Source: an uncultured Dokdonia sp.
GTDB taxonomy: Bacteria > Bacteroidota > Bacteroidia > Flavobacteriales > Flavobacteriaceae
Direction of reading: 5' to 3'
DNA length: 64,000 nucleotides
Assembly: GCF_947492535.1 (NCBI RefSeq)
Contig: NZ_CANLNH010000016.1
Span: forward strand, 47,233 to 111,232
The position numbers and the translations under genes are program-made. Below, one piece after another: positions 17,838 through 26,802 of the stretch; position 1 is the first letter of the stretch, and the number at the start of each line of letters is the position of its first letter. The notes under the pieces were generated by a model that worked only from the letters and a program-made list of their open reading frames with translations, had not been told where the DNA came from and made no database searches.

Positions 17838-19232
17838 ATGTCAACAACAAAACCTTTAAGTAGGCAATACCTACTTGCGCCCGGCGTAAAAATCAAAAGT
17901 GCAACAATAACCAATCAAGCAGCTGGTTACTTCTCTTTAACAGAAGGAGGAGCACACGTAAATACTGTAGAAGCCACTGGCGGTAGCAACACTACCGCTC
18001 CAACAGCTGTTACTTTTTATGTGTACAATACAGAACCTTACTCTACCGCCCATGTGGAGATAGAATATTACCATGATATACCTCATCCAAAAAGTACCGA
18101 ACTAAAGACAGCTTCTTTTACCATCACTTTTAAACTATCCGGAACTACCTATTGGGAACAACAAGGTTCAACTATTCTTCCTACCTCTGGAAATAGTGGT
18201 ACCTTACCTATAGTACCGCCTACAGGTAATACAGGAGCTGGTCCTGAAACATTAAATAAACAGATGGTATACTTGCTCGATGTGAGCACAACCGGTAATA
18301 TGCTTTTTAGAGGAAACTCTCCTTTAGCAGGACATGATCAACCTATTGATTTTACAACCCTACATAATTATATGAAGGAGCAATATGAGTTTCAAGCCAA
18401 AGGTGTGACTACTTATAAACCGTTTCCTAATATCGGAGAATATGTTTTATGCGAAGTAGCACTCTTAAGTGAAGCTTCAGAAACCTATGAAATAGCCTCT
18501 AGTATTGGATCCTATGGTAGTCAGAGTACTCAAGAAGCAATACAAAAACAAATTAAAGCAGGCACCAATGTAAAAGAGATCATAGATAATAATCTACCGA
18601 ATTCTACAACGTCATATCCTGCCGATCCTTTAACAACACCTACCGCTATAAAAGATGGTAGCATCTATGCACACATGTATCTCTGGCAAGTACAACCAGG
18701 CGAAGACAATTATGATCTTGCTCATGCACAGCAGTTATACAAAATGGTCAACACACAACAGAACTTTAAAGTGCCATATACAGAAGTAACCTTACCTGTG
18801 ATGTATTATATCCATTGTTGTAATGGTCATGATCGTACCGGTATTATCTCTTCTATTTACATGATAGAAAAAAGTAACAAAGCCTTCCCAACAGAAAATT
18901 CAGGAGGCGATCTCACCTATCAATACATACGAGGAACCACGCTTAATATACTTACTGCAAATCAAAACGGACCGCAACTCTATACAAATTGCACCTATTA
19001 CAACGGTCCTAATAAAGGTAAAAATGCACCTAACAAATCGCGTTGCTTTTTAATACATGCCGCAGACAACCCAAATTTCGTGTATCGAAAAACGGTAGAA
19101 GATGCTTATAATACCATTAAAGGCAATAATACAGCTTCCGCGAAAACCATAAATAGTGATGCCGAACAAGGTAGTGCGGCAACTGCTGTATATGTGATGG
19201 ATGATCCTTCTGTTGTACCACCTACGAGTTAG
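17838..19232 (+). CDS. Predicted cysteine (tyrosine/dual-specificity-type) phosphatase, novel family
   Basis: 464 residues, no signal peptide. The first 130 residues are beta-rich and Thr/Gly-rich. The C-terminal half carries YIHCCNGHDRTG: nucleophile Cys327, then five residues, then Arg333 and Thr-Gly, the H-C-x5-R-(S/T) P-loop of Cys-based phosphatases (PTP, DSP, phytase-like), followed by a helix as in that fold. The general-acid Asp is not certain; the acidic/aromatic segment about 285-305 (YLWQVQPGEDNYD) is a candidate. Both a tyrosine/lipid phosphatase and a phytase-like activity are compatible. It is flanked by REP repeats and a terminator, so it is monocistronic. The name rests on the P-loop motif alone. 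Confidence 0.6.
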   Translation: MSTTKPLSRQYLLAPGVKIKSATITNQAAGYFSLTEGGAHVNTVEATGGSNTTAPTAVTFYVYNTEPYSTAHVEIEYYHDIPHPKSTELKTASFTITFKLSGTTYWEQQGSTILPTSGNSGTLPIVPPTGNTGAGPETLNKQMVYLLDVSTTGNMLFRGNSPLAGHDQPIDFTTLHNYMKEQYEFQAKGVTTYKPFPNIGEYVLCEVALLSEASETYEIASSIGSYGSQSTQEAIQKQIKAGTNVKEIIDNNLPNSTTSYPADPLTTPTAIKDGSIYAHMYLWQVQPGEDNYDLAHAQQLYKMVNTQQNFKVPYTEVTLPVMYYIHCCNGHDRTGIISSIYMIEKSNKAFPTENSGGDLTYQYIRGTTLNILTANQNGPQLYTNCTYYNGPNKGKNAPNKSRCFLIHAADNPNFVYRKTVEDAYNTIKGNNTASAKTINSDAEQGSAATAVYVMDDPSVVPPTS

Positions 19233-19261
19233 ATACTATAGACATAGCCTTATATATATTA

Positions 19262-19293
19262 AAAAGTCCTAGCTACAGATAGTTAGGGCTTTT
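19262..19293 (+). terminator. Terminator after the phosphatase-like gene
   Basis: AAAAGTCCTAGCTA pairs with TAGTTAGGGCTTTT with two G-T pairs and a 4-base loop; the 3' arm ends in TTTT. Confidence 0.7.
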
Positions 19294-19424
19294 GTATTAC
19301 ACAAATAATACAGCTCTTCACTGATACTCCCCTTAACACCTCTTTAACATTCCTACCCTACCCAATTCCGTACCTTAGAAACTTATTAGTTTTATCTAAA
19401 AATGAATGGAGATACCATCCATCA

Positions 19425-19443
19425 TTTCTCCCTCTGGGAGAAA
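19425..19443. repeat. Hairpin TTTCTCCC-TCT-GGGAGAAA
   Basis: An 8-bp perfect stem. The same element recurs as CTCTCCC-TTT-GGGAGAG at 22864-22880, so it is an interspersed repeat rather than a gene-specific site. Confidence 0.65.
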
Positions 19444-19488
19444 CAGGAATGAGGGCTACCCCTAATAAATGTCATTCATTTTTATATC

Positions 19489-22400
19489 ATGAAAGCAACC
19501 ATAATGACCAAAAAACTCATCATTGCATGTATTGCGTTAACACTTGCAATTCCGGCAACGGCACAAAAGAAAAAGAAGAAAAACAAAAAAGACAAAGACG
19601 CTAAAGAAGCCAAATGGGATGTTGCCAACCCCGGAGATGGTTTTAACTACCAACCACATTCCTTTACCACCGATGAAGGGACTTGGATGAATCTGGATGT
19701 TAGTCCTGATGGGAAGACGGTGGTGTTTGATCTCATGGGAGATATTTACACCATGCCTATCACTGGCGGAAAAGCCAATCCACTCCGTACAGGAATTCCC
19801 TTTGAAGTACAACCGCGATTCTCTCCTGACGGAACGAAAATCTCATTTACAAGTGATGCAGGCGGAGGTGATAATATTTGGGTGATGAATGCAGATGGTA
19901 GTAATGCTAAACAAGTCACCAAAGAAAACTTTCGACTCCTAAATAATGCCACTTGGACAGCCGATGGACAATATTTGATTGCGCGTAAGCACTTTACATC
20001 TGGGCGTTCCTTAGGTGCTGGGGAGATGTGGCAGTATCATCATACAGGTGGTAGCGGTTTACAACTCACCAAACGTAAAAACGATCAGCAGGATGTGAAT
20101 GAGCCTTCGGTTTCGCCTGATGGAAAATATTTATATTATAGTGAAGATGTATATCCAGGCGGATTCTTCCAATACAACAAAGATCCAAACAAGCAGATTT
20201 ATGTAATTCAACGCTATCATTTTGAGGATGGAAAAATCCAAACCCTCACCAATGGTCCTGGAGGTGCTGCACGCCCTACAGTGTCACCAGATGGGAAATT
20301 GTTAGCATTTATCAAGCGTGTTCGCACCAAATCAGTATTATATATTCATGATTTAACCACGGGCGAAGAATGGCCTGTATATGATGCGCTAAATAAAGAT
20401 CAGCAGGAGGCTTGGGCGATTTTTGGCGTGTATCCTAACTTTGATTGGATGCCTAATAACGAAGAACTCGTATTCTGGTCAGGTGGGAAAATCAATAAAG
20501 TCAATATCAAAAATTACAATCATAGTGTGATTCCATTTACAGCCGATGTAACGCTTCAAATTGCAGAAACGGTGCATTTTAAATCCCCTGTCGCTCCCGA
20601 GGAGTTTGATGTGAAAGTGATCAGACATGCCACAACGTCTCCTGATGGTAAGACACTTGTTTTTAGCGCACTTGGAAAATTATACAAAAAAGCATTACCA
20701 AACGGAACACCACAACGTATTACGGCTCAAAACGAAGATTTTGAATTTGAACCTTCTTTTTCGGCAGATGGACAACGTCTTGTGTATGTAACATGGAATG
20801 ATGAAAACTACGGAAGCATTCGCACGATTTCTATCAACGGTGGTACCTCACAGAAGCTCACCTCAGAAAAAGGGATTTATAGGACGCCCGCTTTCGCGAA
20901 AGCGTATAATAGCATCATCTATCGTAAAGAGCCACGTAACACAGATCAGGGATTGGCATTTGCTAAAAAACCAGGAATCTATACCTTAACGCAAGGACAA
21001 CAGCCGAAACTTATTACGCAAAACGGAGAATATCCTATGTATAGCGCCGATGGGAAACGTATATTTTTACAAACAGGAGGTACGTATTTTGGAAACCTTA
21101 CCAAGAGTTTGATTTCTGTAAACCTTGATGGAAAAGACGAACGTACACACGTGACCTCAAAATATGCTAACAGATTGGTACCGAGTCCAGATAACAAATG
21201 GATTGCCTATACCAATCTTCACAAGGCTTTTGTAGCGCCTTTAGTGATGAATGGGCAAAAAATTGATTTGGATAACAATTCGAAATATGTTCCCGTATCT
21301 CAGATTGCAAAAGATGCAGGGATCAACTTACATTGGTCACCTAACAGCCAGAAAGTGATGTGGACATTGGGCGATCAGTATTTCTCTAACGAACTCAAAA
21401 ACAGATTTACATTCTTAGCTGGATCGCCAGAGAAAGTACCAGAAATGGATGTAACGGGAATTCCTATTTCGCTTAAAGCGAAAACAGATAAACCTTCAGG
21501 CGTTACTGCATTTACCAATGCACGTATCATCACCATGGAAGGAGATGAAGTAATTGAAAACGGAACGATTGTCGTTACGGATAATAAAATCACGACGATT
21601 GGGCAAAATGTTTCTATTCCCGCTGGCGCGAAAACAATTGACGTTTCAGGAAAGACCATTATGCCAGGGATGGTAGATGCACATGCCCACGTAGGGGCTT
21701 TCCGCTATGGATTACCTTCTCAAAAACATTGGCCATTTTATGCCAATCTTGCGTTTGGAGTCACGACCTCACATGACCCAAGTGCGAATACAGAGACGAT
21801 TTTCACGTTAAGTGAACTTTTAAAAAGCGGTGATATGGTAGGGCCTCGCCTCTACTCTACGGGTTTTATCCTGTATGGCGCTGATGGTGATTTTAAAGCT
21901 GTGATTAATAACATAGACGATGCCCGATCAGCGATCCGTCGTACGAAAGCTTTTGGTGCAAAATCAGTAAAGAGTTATAACCAACCACGACGTGAGCAAC
22001 GTCAGCAAGTGATGCAAGCGGCTCGCGAATTAGGAATTAATGTCGTACCTGAAGGTGGATCTACATTCTATACCAATATGACCATGATTATGGACGGACA
22101 TACAGGGGTAGAGCATAATATTCCAGTAGCACCTGTGTATAAAGACGTACTAGAATTATGGAGTGCAAGTGATACAGGGTATACACCAACACTTATCGTA
22201 AATTATGGAGGTGTAAATGGAGAATTCTATTTCTATCAAAATGATCAGGTGTGGGAAAATGAAAAGCTGTTAAAGTATACACCACGCACGTTGGTAGATT
22301 CCAGAGCACGTCACCGTACCATGATACCTGATGAGGAATATAAAAACGGTCATATCTTAACGTCTGAAACGGTAACGGCTTTAGCAAATAAAGGTGTAAA

Positions 22401-22815
22401 AGTAAATATGGGCGCACATGGTCAGTTACAAGGACTTGGAGCGCACTGGGAAACGTGGATGTTACAACAAGGTGGGATGACCAATTTACAAGCACTACAA
22501 GCTGCTACAATTAACGGTGCTGAGTATATCGGCGCAGGTGATGAAATTGGTTCGTTGAAAGTAGGTAAACTTGCCGATTTGATTATCATTGATGGGAATC
22601 CTCTTGAGAATATTAGAGATACAGAACAGGTAACGCATACCATGGTGAATGGTCGCCTATATGATACATCAACCATGAATGAAGTCGGAAATACGGCTAA
22701 AGAGCGTGGAGAATTCTGGTGGGAAAACACCAAGCAAAGCGAAGCCTTCCCTTGGCATGAGCAGAGTAATAGTTTTACAATACCTGGATGCGGATGTCAT
22801 GTAGGGCATCAGTAA
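19489..22815 (+). CDS. TolB-like propeller / amidohydrolase fusion, secreted
   Basis: 1108 residues. Signal peptide ends at PATAQ; ATG 19504 is an equally good start five codons in. A Lys-rich stretch (KKKKKNKKDKDAKEAK) follows. Residues about 60-670 contain repeated PD40/TolB strands (VSPDGKTVVFDLMGD, FSPDGTKISFTSDAGG, VSPDGKYLYYSED, PSPDNKWIAYT). The amidohydrolase domain runs from about 690 to 1060, with MPGMVDAHAHVGAF (HxH), EGGSTFYTN, GVEHN, NMGAHGQLQG and KLADLIIIDGNPLENI. The C-terminus carries a short PGCGCHVGH cluster of Cys and His. This architecture is known in Bacteroidota and Proteobacteria secreted hydrolases; substrate is likely a peptide or amide. A palindrome at 20889-20904 encodes AFAKA. 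Confidence 0.9.
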   Translation: MKATIMTKKLIIACIALTLAIPATAQKKKKKNKKDKDAKEAKWDVANPGDGFNYQPHSFTTDEGTWMNLDVSPDGKTVVFDLMGDIYTMPITGGKANPLRTGIPFEVQPRFSPDGTKISFTSDAGGGDNIWVMNADGSNAKQVTKENFRLLNNATWTADGQYLIARKHFTSGRSLGAGEMWQYHHTGGSGLQLTKRKNDQQDVNEPSVSPDGKYLYYSEDVYPGGFFQYNKDPNKQIYVIQRYHFEDGKIQTLTNGPGGAARPTVSPDGKLLAFIKRVRTKSVLYIHDLTTGEEWPVYDALNKDQQEAWAIFGVYPNFDWMPNNEELVFWSGGKINKVNIKNYNHSVIPFTADVTLQIAETVHFKSPVAPEEFDVKVIRHATTSPDGKTLVFSALGKLYKKALPNGTPQRITAQNEDFEFEPSFSADGQRLVYVTWNDENYGSIRTISINGGTSQKLTSEKGIYRTPAFAKAYNSIIYRKEPRNTDQGLAFAKKPGIYTLTQGQQPKLITQNGEYPMYSADGKRIFLQTGGTYFGNLTKSLISVNLDGKDERTHVTSKYANRLVPSPDNKWIAYTNLHKAFVAPLVMNGQKIDLDNNSKYVPVSQIAKDAGINLHWSPNSQKVMWTLGDQYFSNELKNRFTFLAGSPEKVPEMDVTGIPISLKAKTDKPSGVTAFTNARIITMEGDEVIENGTIVVTDNKITTIGQNVSIPAGAKTIDVSGKTIMPGMVDAHAHVGAFRYGLPSQKHWPFYANLAFGVTTSHDPSANTETIFTLSELLKSGDMVGPRLYSTGFILYGADGDFKAVINNIDDARSAIRRTKAFGAKSVKSYNQPRREQRQQVMQAARELGINVVPEGGSTFYTNMTMIMDGHTGVEHNIPVAPVYKDVLELWSASDTGYTPTLIVNYGGVNGEFYFYQNDQVWENEKLLKYTPRTLVDSRARHRTMIPDEEYKNGHILTSETVTALANKGVKVNMGAHGQLQGLGAHWETWMLQQGGMTNLQALQAATINGAEYIGAGDEIGSLKVGKLADLIIIDGNPLENIRDTEQVTHTMVNGRLYDTSTMNEVGNTAKERGEFWWENTKQSEAFPWHEQSNSFTIPGCGCHVGHQ
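20889..20904. repeat. Palindrome CGCTTTCGCGAAAGCG inside the propeller-amidohydrolase gene
   Basis: Exact 16-bp copy, in frame as Ala-Phe-Ala-Lys-Ala within a propeller loop. Confidence 0.9.
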
Positions 22816-22819
22816 GCCC

Positions 22820-22980
22820 CCTAACCCCCGAAGGGGGAATAAAAAGGACTCTCGAATTTGTTTCTCTCCCTTTGGGAGAGATGTCCAAAGGACAGAGAGG
22901 TAATAACTCCCCCCTAAGAAGGCCTGTGCTGAGCACTTAGACAAGCTCAGTGTGACACCTGTCGAAGTAAGGGTGAAGGA
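22820..22980. repeat. Cluster of REP-like hairpins
   Basis: Three elements in a row: CCCCC-GAA-GGGGG-type (about 22825-22837), CTCTCCC-TTT-GGGAGAG (22864-22880), and a CTTAGACAAGCTCAGT / CTGTCGAAG stem (about 22935-22968). They are much more GC-rich than the flanking genes. The CCCCC...GGGGG stem just after the amidohydrolase stop lacks a good T-run, so terminator activity is doubtful. Confidence 0.7.
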
Positions 22981-23024
22981 GGTTTGAAAAATAGCTATTG
23001 GCTATTAGTCGTTAGCGTTTAAGC

Positions 23025-23056
23025 TTGAACTCAAAATAATGCAATACGTATTTCTG
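23025..23056 (+). promoter_or_regulatory. Possible promoter of the NTF2-like gene
   Basis: TTG (23025-23027), 21 bases, TATTTCTG (23049-23056), one mismatch from TAnnTTTG, 22 bases upstream of the start codon. Confidence 0.35.
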
Positions 23057-23078
23057 AATCATCATAAAATAGTGAGAC

Positions 23079-23468
23079 ATGAGTAATGTAGATAAACAAA
23101 AACTAGAGGTTATCAAAAGTTATATGACTGCATATAACGGTTTTGATGTGGAAGGAATGCTAAAGAACCTGTCTCCAAATGTTATATTTAAAAATAGTAC
23201 GAATGAAACTGTTGACTTAGTTACAAACGGAATTGATGAATTTAAAATACAAGCAGAAAAAGCAACGTCATATTTCAGTAATAGAGAACAAAAAATAATA
23301 AATGCTATACAAGAAAATGAGAGTATAACAATTGATATTGATTATACTGGAACGCTAGCTATTGATTTACCTAATGGATTAAAAGAAGGAACTATACTTG
23401 AAATGCAAGGAAAATCAATCTTTAGATTCGAAGGAATACAAATCATTGAAATTAATGATTTTAGTTAA
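23079..23468 (+). CDS. NTF2-like / SnoaL-like protein
   Basis: 129 residues, no signal peptide. The N-terminal helix and hinge KLEVIKSYMTAYNGFDVEGMLKNLSPNVIFKNS is the standard opening of the NTF2-like/SnoaL cone fold; later strands (ITIDIDYTGTLA, EMQGKSIFRFEGIQIIEINDF) complete it. No catalytic residues can be assigned, and NTF2-like proteins range from isomerases to binding or immunity proteins. Its base composition is lower in GC than the amidohydrolase gene before it. A small gene of unknown function follows after 12 bases, so the two are probably co-transcribed. Confidence 0.75.
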   Translation: MSNVDKQKLEVIKSYMTAYNGFDVEGMLKNLSPNVIFKNSTNETVDLVTNGIDEFKIQAEKATSYFSNREQKIINAIQENESITIDIDYTGTLAIDLPNGLKEGTILEMQGKSIFRFEGIQIIEINDFS

Positions 23469-23480
23469 TAATACTATGGC

Positions 23481-23849
23481 ATGGATTTAAAAGGTGAATT
23501 AATTGCAGAGGAAGGCTCATTTTTACTAGAATTAAGAACAGGTATTTCTTGGAATCATAATTCGTTTATCAATTTACTTAAAGAAGCTCATAAAGAATAT
23601 CAGAACACTAAAAATGATTCTGAATTAAATAGAGAAATTGCAGAAGGTATATGGTATATATCTCATTTTATTAAAGAATGGAGTTCGCACGAAAACTTTC
23701 CGAAAGTACATTCTAACGAATACTATTCAAAAGCATATGATTTAATTCATGATATCGCTTATGAATACTTTATGGGGGAATCTGTATATACATCTGAAAA
23801 AATTATTATTGAAAAAATAGAAGAACTAAATACATTAACCAAACAATAA
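23481..23849 (+). CDS. Small hypothetical protein
   Basis: 122 residues, family not recognised. Predicted mostly helical, acidic, cytoplasmic; it contains a His/Trp-rich centre (WYISHFIKEWSSHENFPKVHS). It is the second gene of a pair with the NTF2-like protein. Size and composition would suit an immunity or accessory protein, but nothing in the sequence shows that. A palindrome copy sits 11 bases after its stop. Confidence 0.6.
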   Translation: MDLKGELIAEEGSFLLELRTGISWNHNSFINLLKEAHKEYQNTKNDSELNREIAEGIWYISHFIKEWSSHENFPKVHSNEYYSKAYDLIHDIAYEYFMGESVYTSEKIIIEKIEELNTLTKQ

Positions 23850-23859
23850 CAAGATTTCT

Positions 23860-23873
23860 GCTTTCGCGAAAGC
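23860..23873. repeat. Intergenic palindrome GCTTTCGCGAAAGC
   Basis: Exact core copy between the hypothetical gene and the S10 peptidase gene; no T-run, so not a canonical terminator. Confidence 0.9.
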
Positions 23874-24010
23874 AATAACTAGATTCTCACCTGAATTTAT
23901 CATAAGCAAAGCGAAGTAGTAGGAATGAGAAGAAACTTCCCTCCTAGGAAGGAAGGATTGAGGAAGGTGTGAAAACGCTTCTAACCATATTATGAATAAA
24001 CAACAACAAG

Positions 24011-24030
24011 ACCTCCGTCTTCACGGAGGT
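24011..24030. repeat. REP-like hairpin ACCTCCGT-CTTC-ACGGAGGT
   Basis: An 8-bp perfect stem with a CTTC loop, same loop and layout as the hairpins at 13834 and 25757. It ends 14 bases before the S10 peptidase start codon and contains GGAGG, so it may mask or mimic a ribosome-binding site. Confidence 0.7.
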
Positions 24031-24044
24031 AAAAATGAATAAAC

Positions 24045-25571
24045 ATGAGAAAAACACGATCCCTATTTGTATTAGTTAGTCTTTTATGCATGACGTCCTA
24101 TGCACAAGATAAGATGATGTCTAAAGAGATGATGTCACAACAAGTACGCGTTCCTGTAGATGAAACGGTGGTCACGAATCATACAACAACCATCAAAGGA
24201 AAAACAATTCCATATAGTGCTACGGCTGGTTTTCAACCAGTATGGGATGATGAAGGAAATCCTGTAGCCTCGCTACTGTATACCTATTACAAACGTAGCG
24301 ATATAAAAAACGATGAAAACAGACCTTTAGTGATCTCTTTTAATGGCGGTCCAGGATCTGCTTCTGTATGGATGCATATTGCGTATACAGGACCTCGTAT
24401 TTTAAAAATAGATGATGAAGGATTTCCAGTACAACCGTATGGCATAAAGAGCAATCCAAATTCTATTTTGGATGTGGCTGATATTGTTTTTGTAAACCCT
24501 GTCAATACAGGCTATAGTCGTATGCTACCTGGAAAAGATGGGAAAATGCCAGACAAAAAAATGTTCTTTGGAGTAAATGCAGATATTAAATATCTCGCTG
24601 ATTGGGTAAATACATTTGTAACGAGAGTAAACCGTTGGCGTTCGCCAAAATATCTTATTGGAGAAAGCTATGGAACTACGCGTGTATCTGGTCTTGCAGC
24701 AGCACTTCAAAATAGAAAATGGATGTATATTAATGGGGTGATTTTAGTATCTCCTACCGAAATTGGATTTGAATTTGATGGTCCTGTAGAAGTGGCAAAT
24801 CGTCTTCCGTATTTTACAGCGGCGGCATGGTATCACAAAGCATTACCTCCTGCATTACAAAGCAAGGACTTAACTGAAGTACTTGCTGAAAGTGAAGCCT
24901 ATGCTGTAAATGAATTGCTTCCTGTGATGGTCAATACAGGGTATATAGATCCTGCCAGAAAAGAAGCGGTGGTCAAAAAAATGGCCTATTATTCTGGTTT
25001 ATCAGAGCGTACGATTAGACAGCATAATCTAGAAGTTCCTAAAGCGTATTTCTGGAAAGATCTTCTTAGGGATCGCGACGGACTTACCATAGGTCGTTTG
25101 GATTCTCGTTATAAAGGGTTGGATGTAAAAGAGGCTGGGGATCGTCCAGATTACAATAGCGAACTCACAGCATGGTTACATGCCTTTACGCCCGCTATTA
25201 ATTATTATTACCAGCAAGAACTTGACCTTAAAACAGATTTGAGTTATAATATGTTTGGTCCTGTGCGTCCTTGGGATCGTACGAATAATAATACGGGAGC
25301 TAGTTTACGAGAAGCAATGGGGGTTAATAAAAATCTACACGTTATGATTCAAAGTGGTTATTTTGATGGTGCAACTACCTACTTTAATGCAAAGTATGTG
25401 ATGTGGCAACTTAATGCTTCAGGTAAGCTTTCTGATCGTCTTAGTTTTAAAGGATATCGCAGCGGACATATGATGTATTTACGTAATGAAGATTTGATTC
25501 AGGCAAATGAGGATATACGTGATTTTATTCAAAAATCTTCTGCAAATATCAGCCAAGGAGCTCGCTACTAA
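24045..25571 (+). CDS. Secreted S10 family serine carboxypeptidase
   Basis: 508 residues. Signal peptide about 1-20 (ends SYAQ). Carboxypeptidase Y-like alpha/beta-hydrolase: oxyanion-hole motif FNGGPGSASVWMH (about 98-111), nucleophile Ser208 in IGESYGTTR, and catalytic His475 in RSGHMMYL; the Asp is probably in the FDGATTY region about 440. It removes C-terminal residues from peptides at acid pH in the known family, acting outside the cytoplasm here. It ends in a Gln/Ser-rich tail without a T9SS domain. It is bracketed by REP-type hairpins. Confidence 0.92.
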   Translation: MRKTRSLFVLVSLLCMTSYAQDKMMSKEMMSQQVRVPVDETVVTNHTTTIKGKTIPYSATAGFQPVWDDEGNPVASLLYTYYKRSDIKNDENRPLVISFNGGPGSASVWMHIAYTGPRILKIDDEGFPVQPYGIKSNPNSILDVADIVFVNPVNTGYSRMLPGKDGKMPDKKMFFGVNADIKYLADWVNTFVTRVNRWRSPKYLIGESYGTTRVSGLAAALQNRKWMYINGVILVSPTEIGFEFDGPVEVANRLPYFTAAAWYHKALPPALQSKDLTEVLAESEAYAVNELLPVMVNTGYIDPARKEAVVKKMAYYSGLSERTIRQHNLEVPKAYFWKDLLRDRDGLTIGRLDSRYKGLDVKEAGDRPDYNSELTAWLHAFTPAINYYYQQELDLKTDLSYNMFGPVRPWDRTNNNTGASLREAMGVNKNLHVMIQSGYFDGATTYFNAKYVMWQLNASGKLSDRLSFKGYRSGHMMYLRNEDLIQANEDIRDFIQKSSANISQGARY

Positions 25572-25620
25572 GACTGTAAAAAAGATATACTAAATACGAC
25601 TAATCTGGAGTGTTTATGCG

Positions 25621-25685
25621 TACGCTTTCAACGAACTTAGTGAGGTAGAAGTTTATACTGAGCATAGTCGAAGTACGAAAGCGTA
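25621..25685. repeat. REP-like insert flanked by palindrome arms (copy B)
   Basis: TACGCTTTC (25621-25629) and GAAAGCGTA (25677-25685) are the two halves of the 20-bp form of the palindrome, separated by 47 bases containing GAAGTTTATACTGAGC and TAGTCGAAGTA, as in copy A at 13755. Confidence 0.8.
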
Positions 25686-25756
25686 TACAGGAATATATCA
25701 TGGATAAATTAGTATGTTTAAAATACTAAGATCACTTATAGAATATGAATTATAAG

Positions 25757-25776
25757 ATTCCCATCTTCACGGGAAT
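25757..25776. repeat. REP-like hairpin ATTCCC-N8-GGGAAT
   Basis: Inverted repeat ATTCCC/GGGAAT around ATCTTCAC, followed by GACA. Same family as 51784-51803. It supplies an upstream ATG (25745) that is in frame with the pirin gene by accident. Confidence 0.75.
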
Positions 25777-25783
25777 GACAACT

Positions 25784-26797
25784 ATGAAAGCAATAAAAAA
25801 AATCAGACAATTAGGCGCACAATGGGAAACACAAGACCCTTTTTTATTTTGTGCGTATCATTTAGACAACTACCCGAAAGGAAATGATCAATTAGGCCCT
25901 GATGCTTCACTTGCAGGGCGTAACATAGGTATGGATTTCCACGGAAAAGATGGATGGAATATGTATCATGGTACTACGGTTCCAGGTTTTCCTGCACACC
26001 CGCATAGAGGGTTTGAAACGATTACTGTTGTAGAAAGAGGTCTTGCAGATCATAGTGATTCATTAGGAGCTGCAGGTCGTTTTGGAGAAGGAGATGTACA
26101 ATGGATGACCGCTGGAAAAGGCGTGCAACATAGTGAGATGTTTCCATTATTAAATCAAGAGGGAGAAAACCCGTTGTTACTATTCCAATTATGGTTAAAT
26201 CTTCCGAGAGCGAGTAAAATGGTAGCCCCTCATTATAAAATGCTCTGGAATGAGGAGATTCCTATTGTCTCTCATCAAGATGAAAATAGCAATGATATAA
26301 AAGTGAAAGTCATTGCGGGTTCGTATCAAGATACGGAAGCACTAGCACCTGCGCCAGATAGTTGGGCTGCTCAAAAAGAAAATGGTGTTGAGATTTGGTT
26401 GGTTACATTGGCTCCTAATGCAACTTGGTCAATCCCCAAAGGGTTATCAAATCTCAATAGGACACTTTATTTTTATGAAGGTCATGAAATTGCTACCGAA
26501 GGATATCAAATACCAAAAGCACATGGATTAGATTTGGTTTCTGATGAAGAAATTACGATTCAAAATGGAAATCAAACTGGGTCTTTTCTATTTATTCAAG
26601 GAAAACCTATTGGAGAACCTGTGGCAAATCAAGGGCCATTTGTGATGAATAGTTATCAGGAGATTAATGATGCTATTCAAGAATATCGACAAACAGAGTT
26701 TGGAGGATGGCCATGGCCAACGCATGATCATACACATGCTAAAGAAAAAGGTCGTTTTGCAATACATGCAGACGGTCGAGAGGAAATAAAAGATTGA
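25784..26797 (+). CDS. Pirin family bicupin
   Basis: 337 residues from the ATG at 25784 (MKAIKKIRQLGAQWE). Earlier in-frame starts at 25745 and 25775 fall in a repeat hairpin and would add non-conserved residues. Cupin metal site in the N-terminal domain: PAHPHRGFETITVV (two His) and GKGVQHSEM (His and Glu), matching pirin/quercetinase ligands. Pirins bind Fe and act as quercetin dioxygenases or regulators; the role here is unknown. The end HDHTHAKEKGRF is His-rich. A bidirectional terminator follows. Confidence 0.88.
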   Translation: MKAIKKIRQLGAQWETQDPFLFCAYHLDNYPKGNDQLGPDASLAGRNIGMDFHGKDGWNMYHGTTVPGFPAHPHRGFETITVVERGLADHSDSLGAAGRFGEGDVQWMTAGKGVQHSEMFPLLNQEGENPLLLFQLWLNLPRASKMVAPHYKMLWNEEIPIVSHQDENSNDIKVKVIAGSYQDTEALAPAPDSWAAQKENGVEIWLVTLAPNATWSIPKGLSNLNRTLYFYEGHEIATEGYQIPKAHGLDLVSDEEITIQNGNQTGSFLFIQGKPIGEPVANQGPFVMNSYQEINDAIQEYRQTEFGGWPWPTHDHTHAKEKGRFAIHADGREEIKD

Positions 26798-26802
26798 AAT
26801 AA

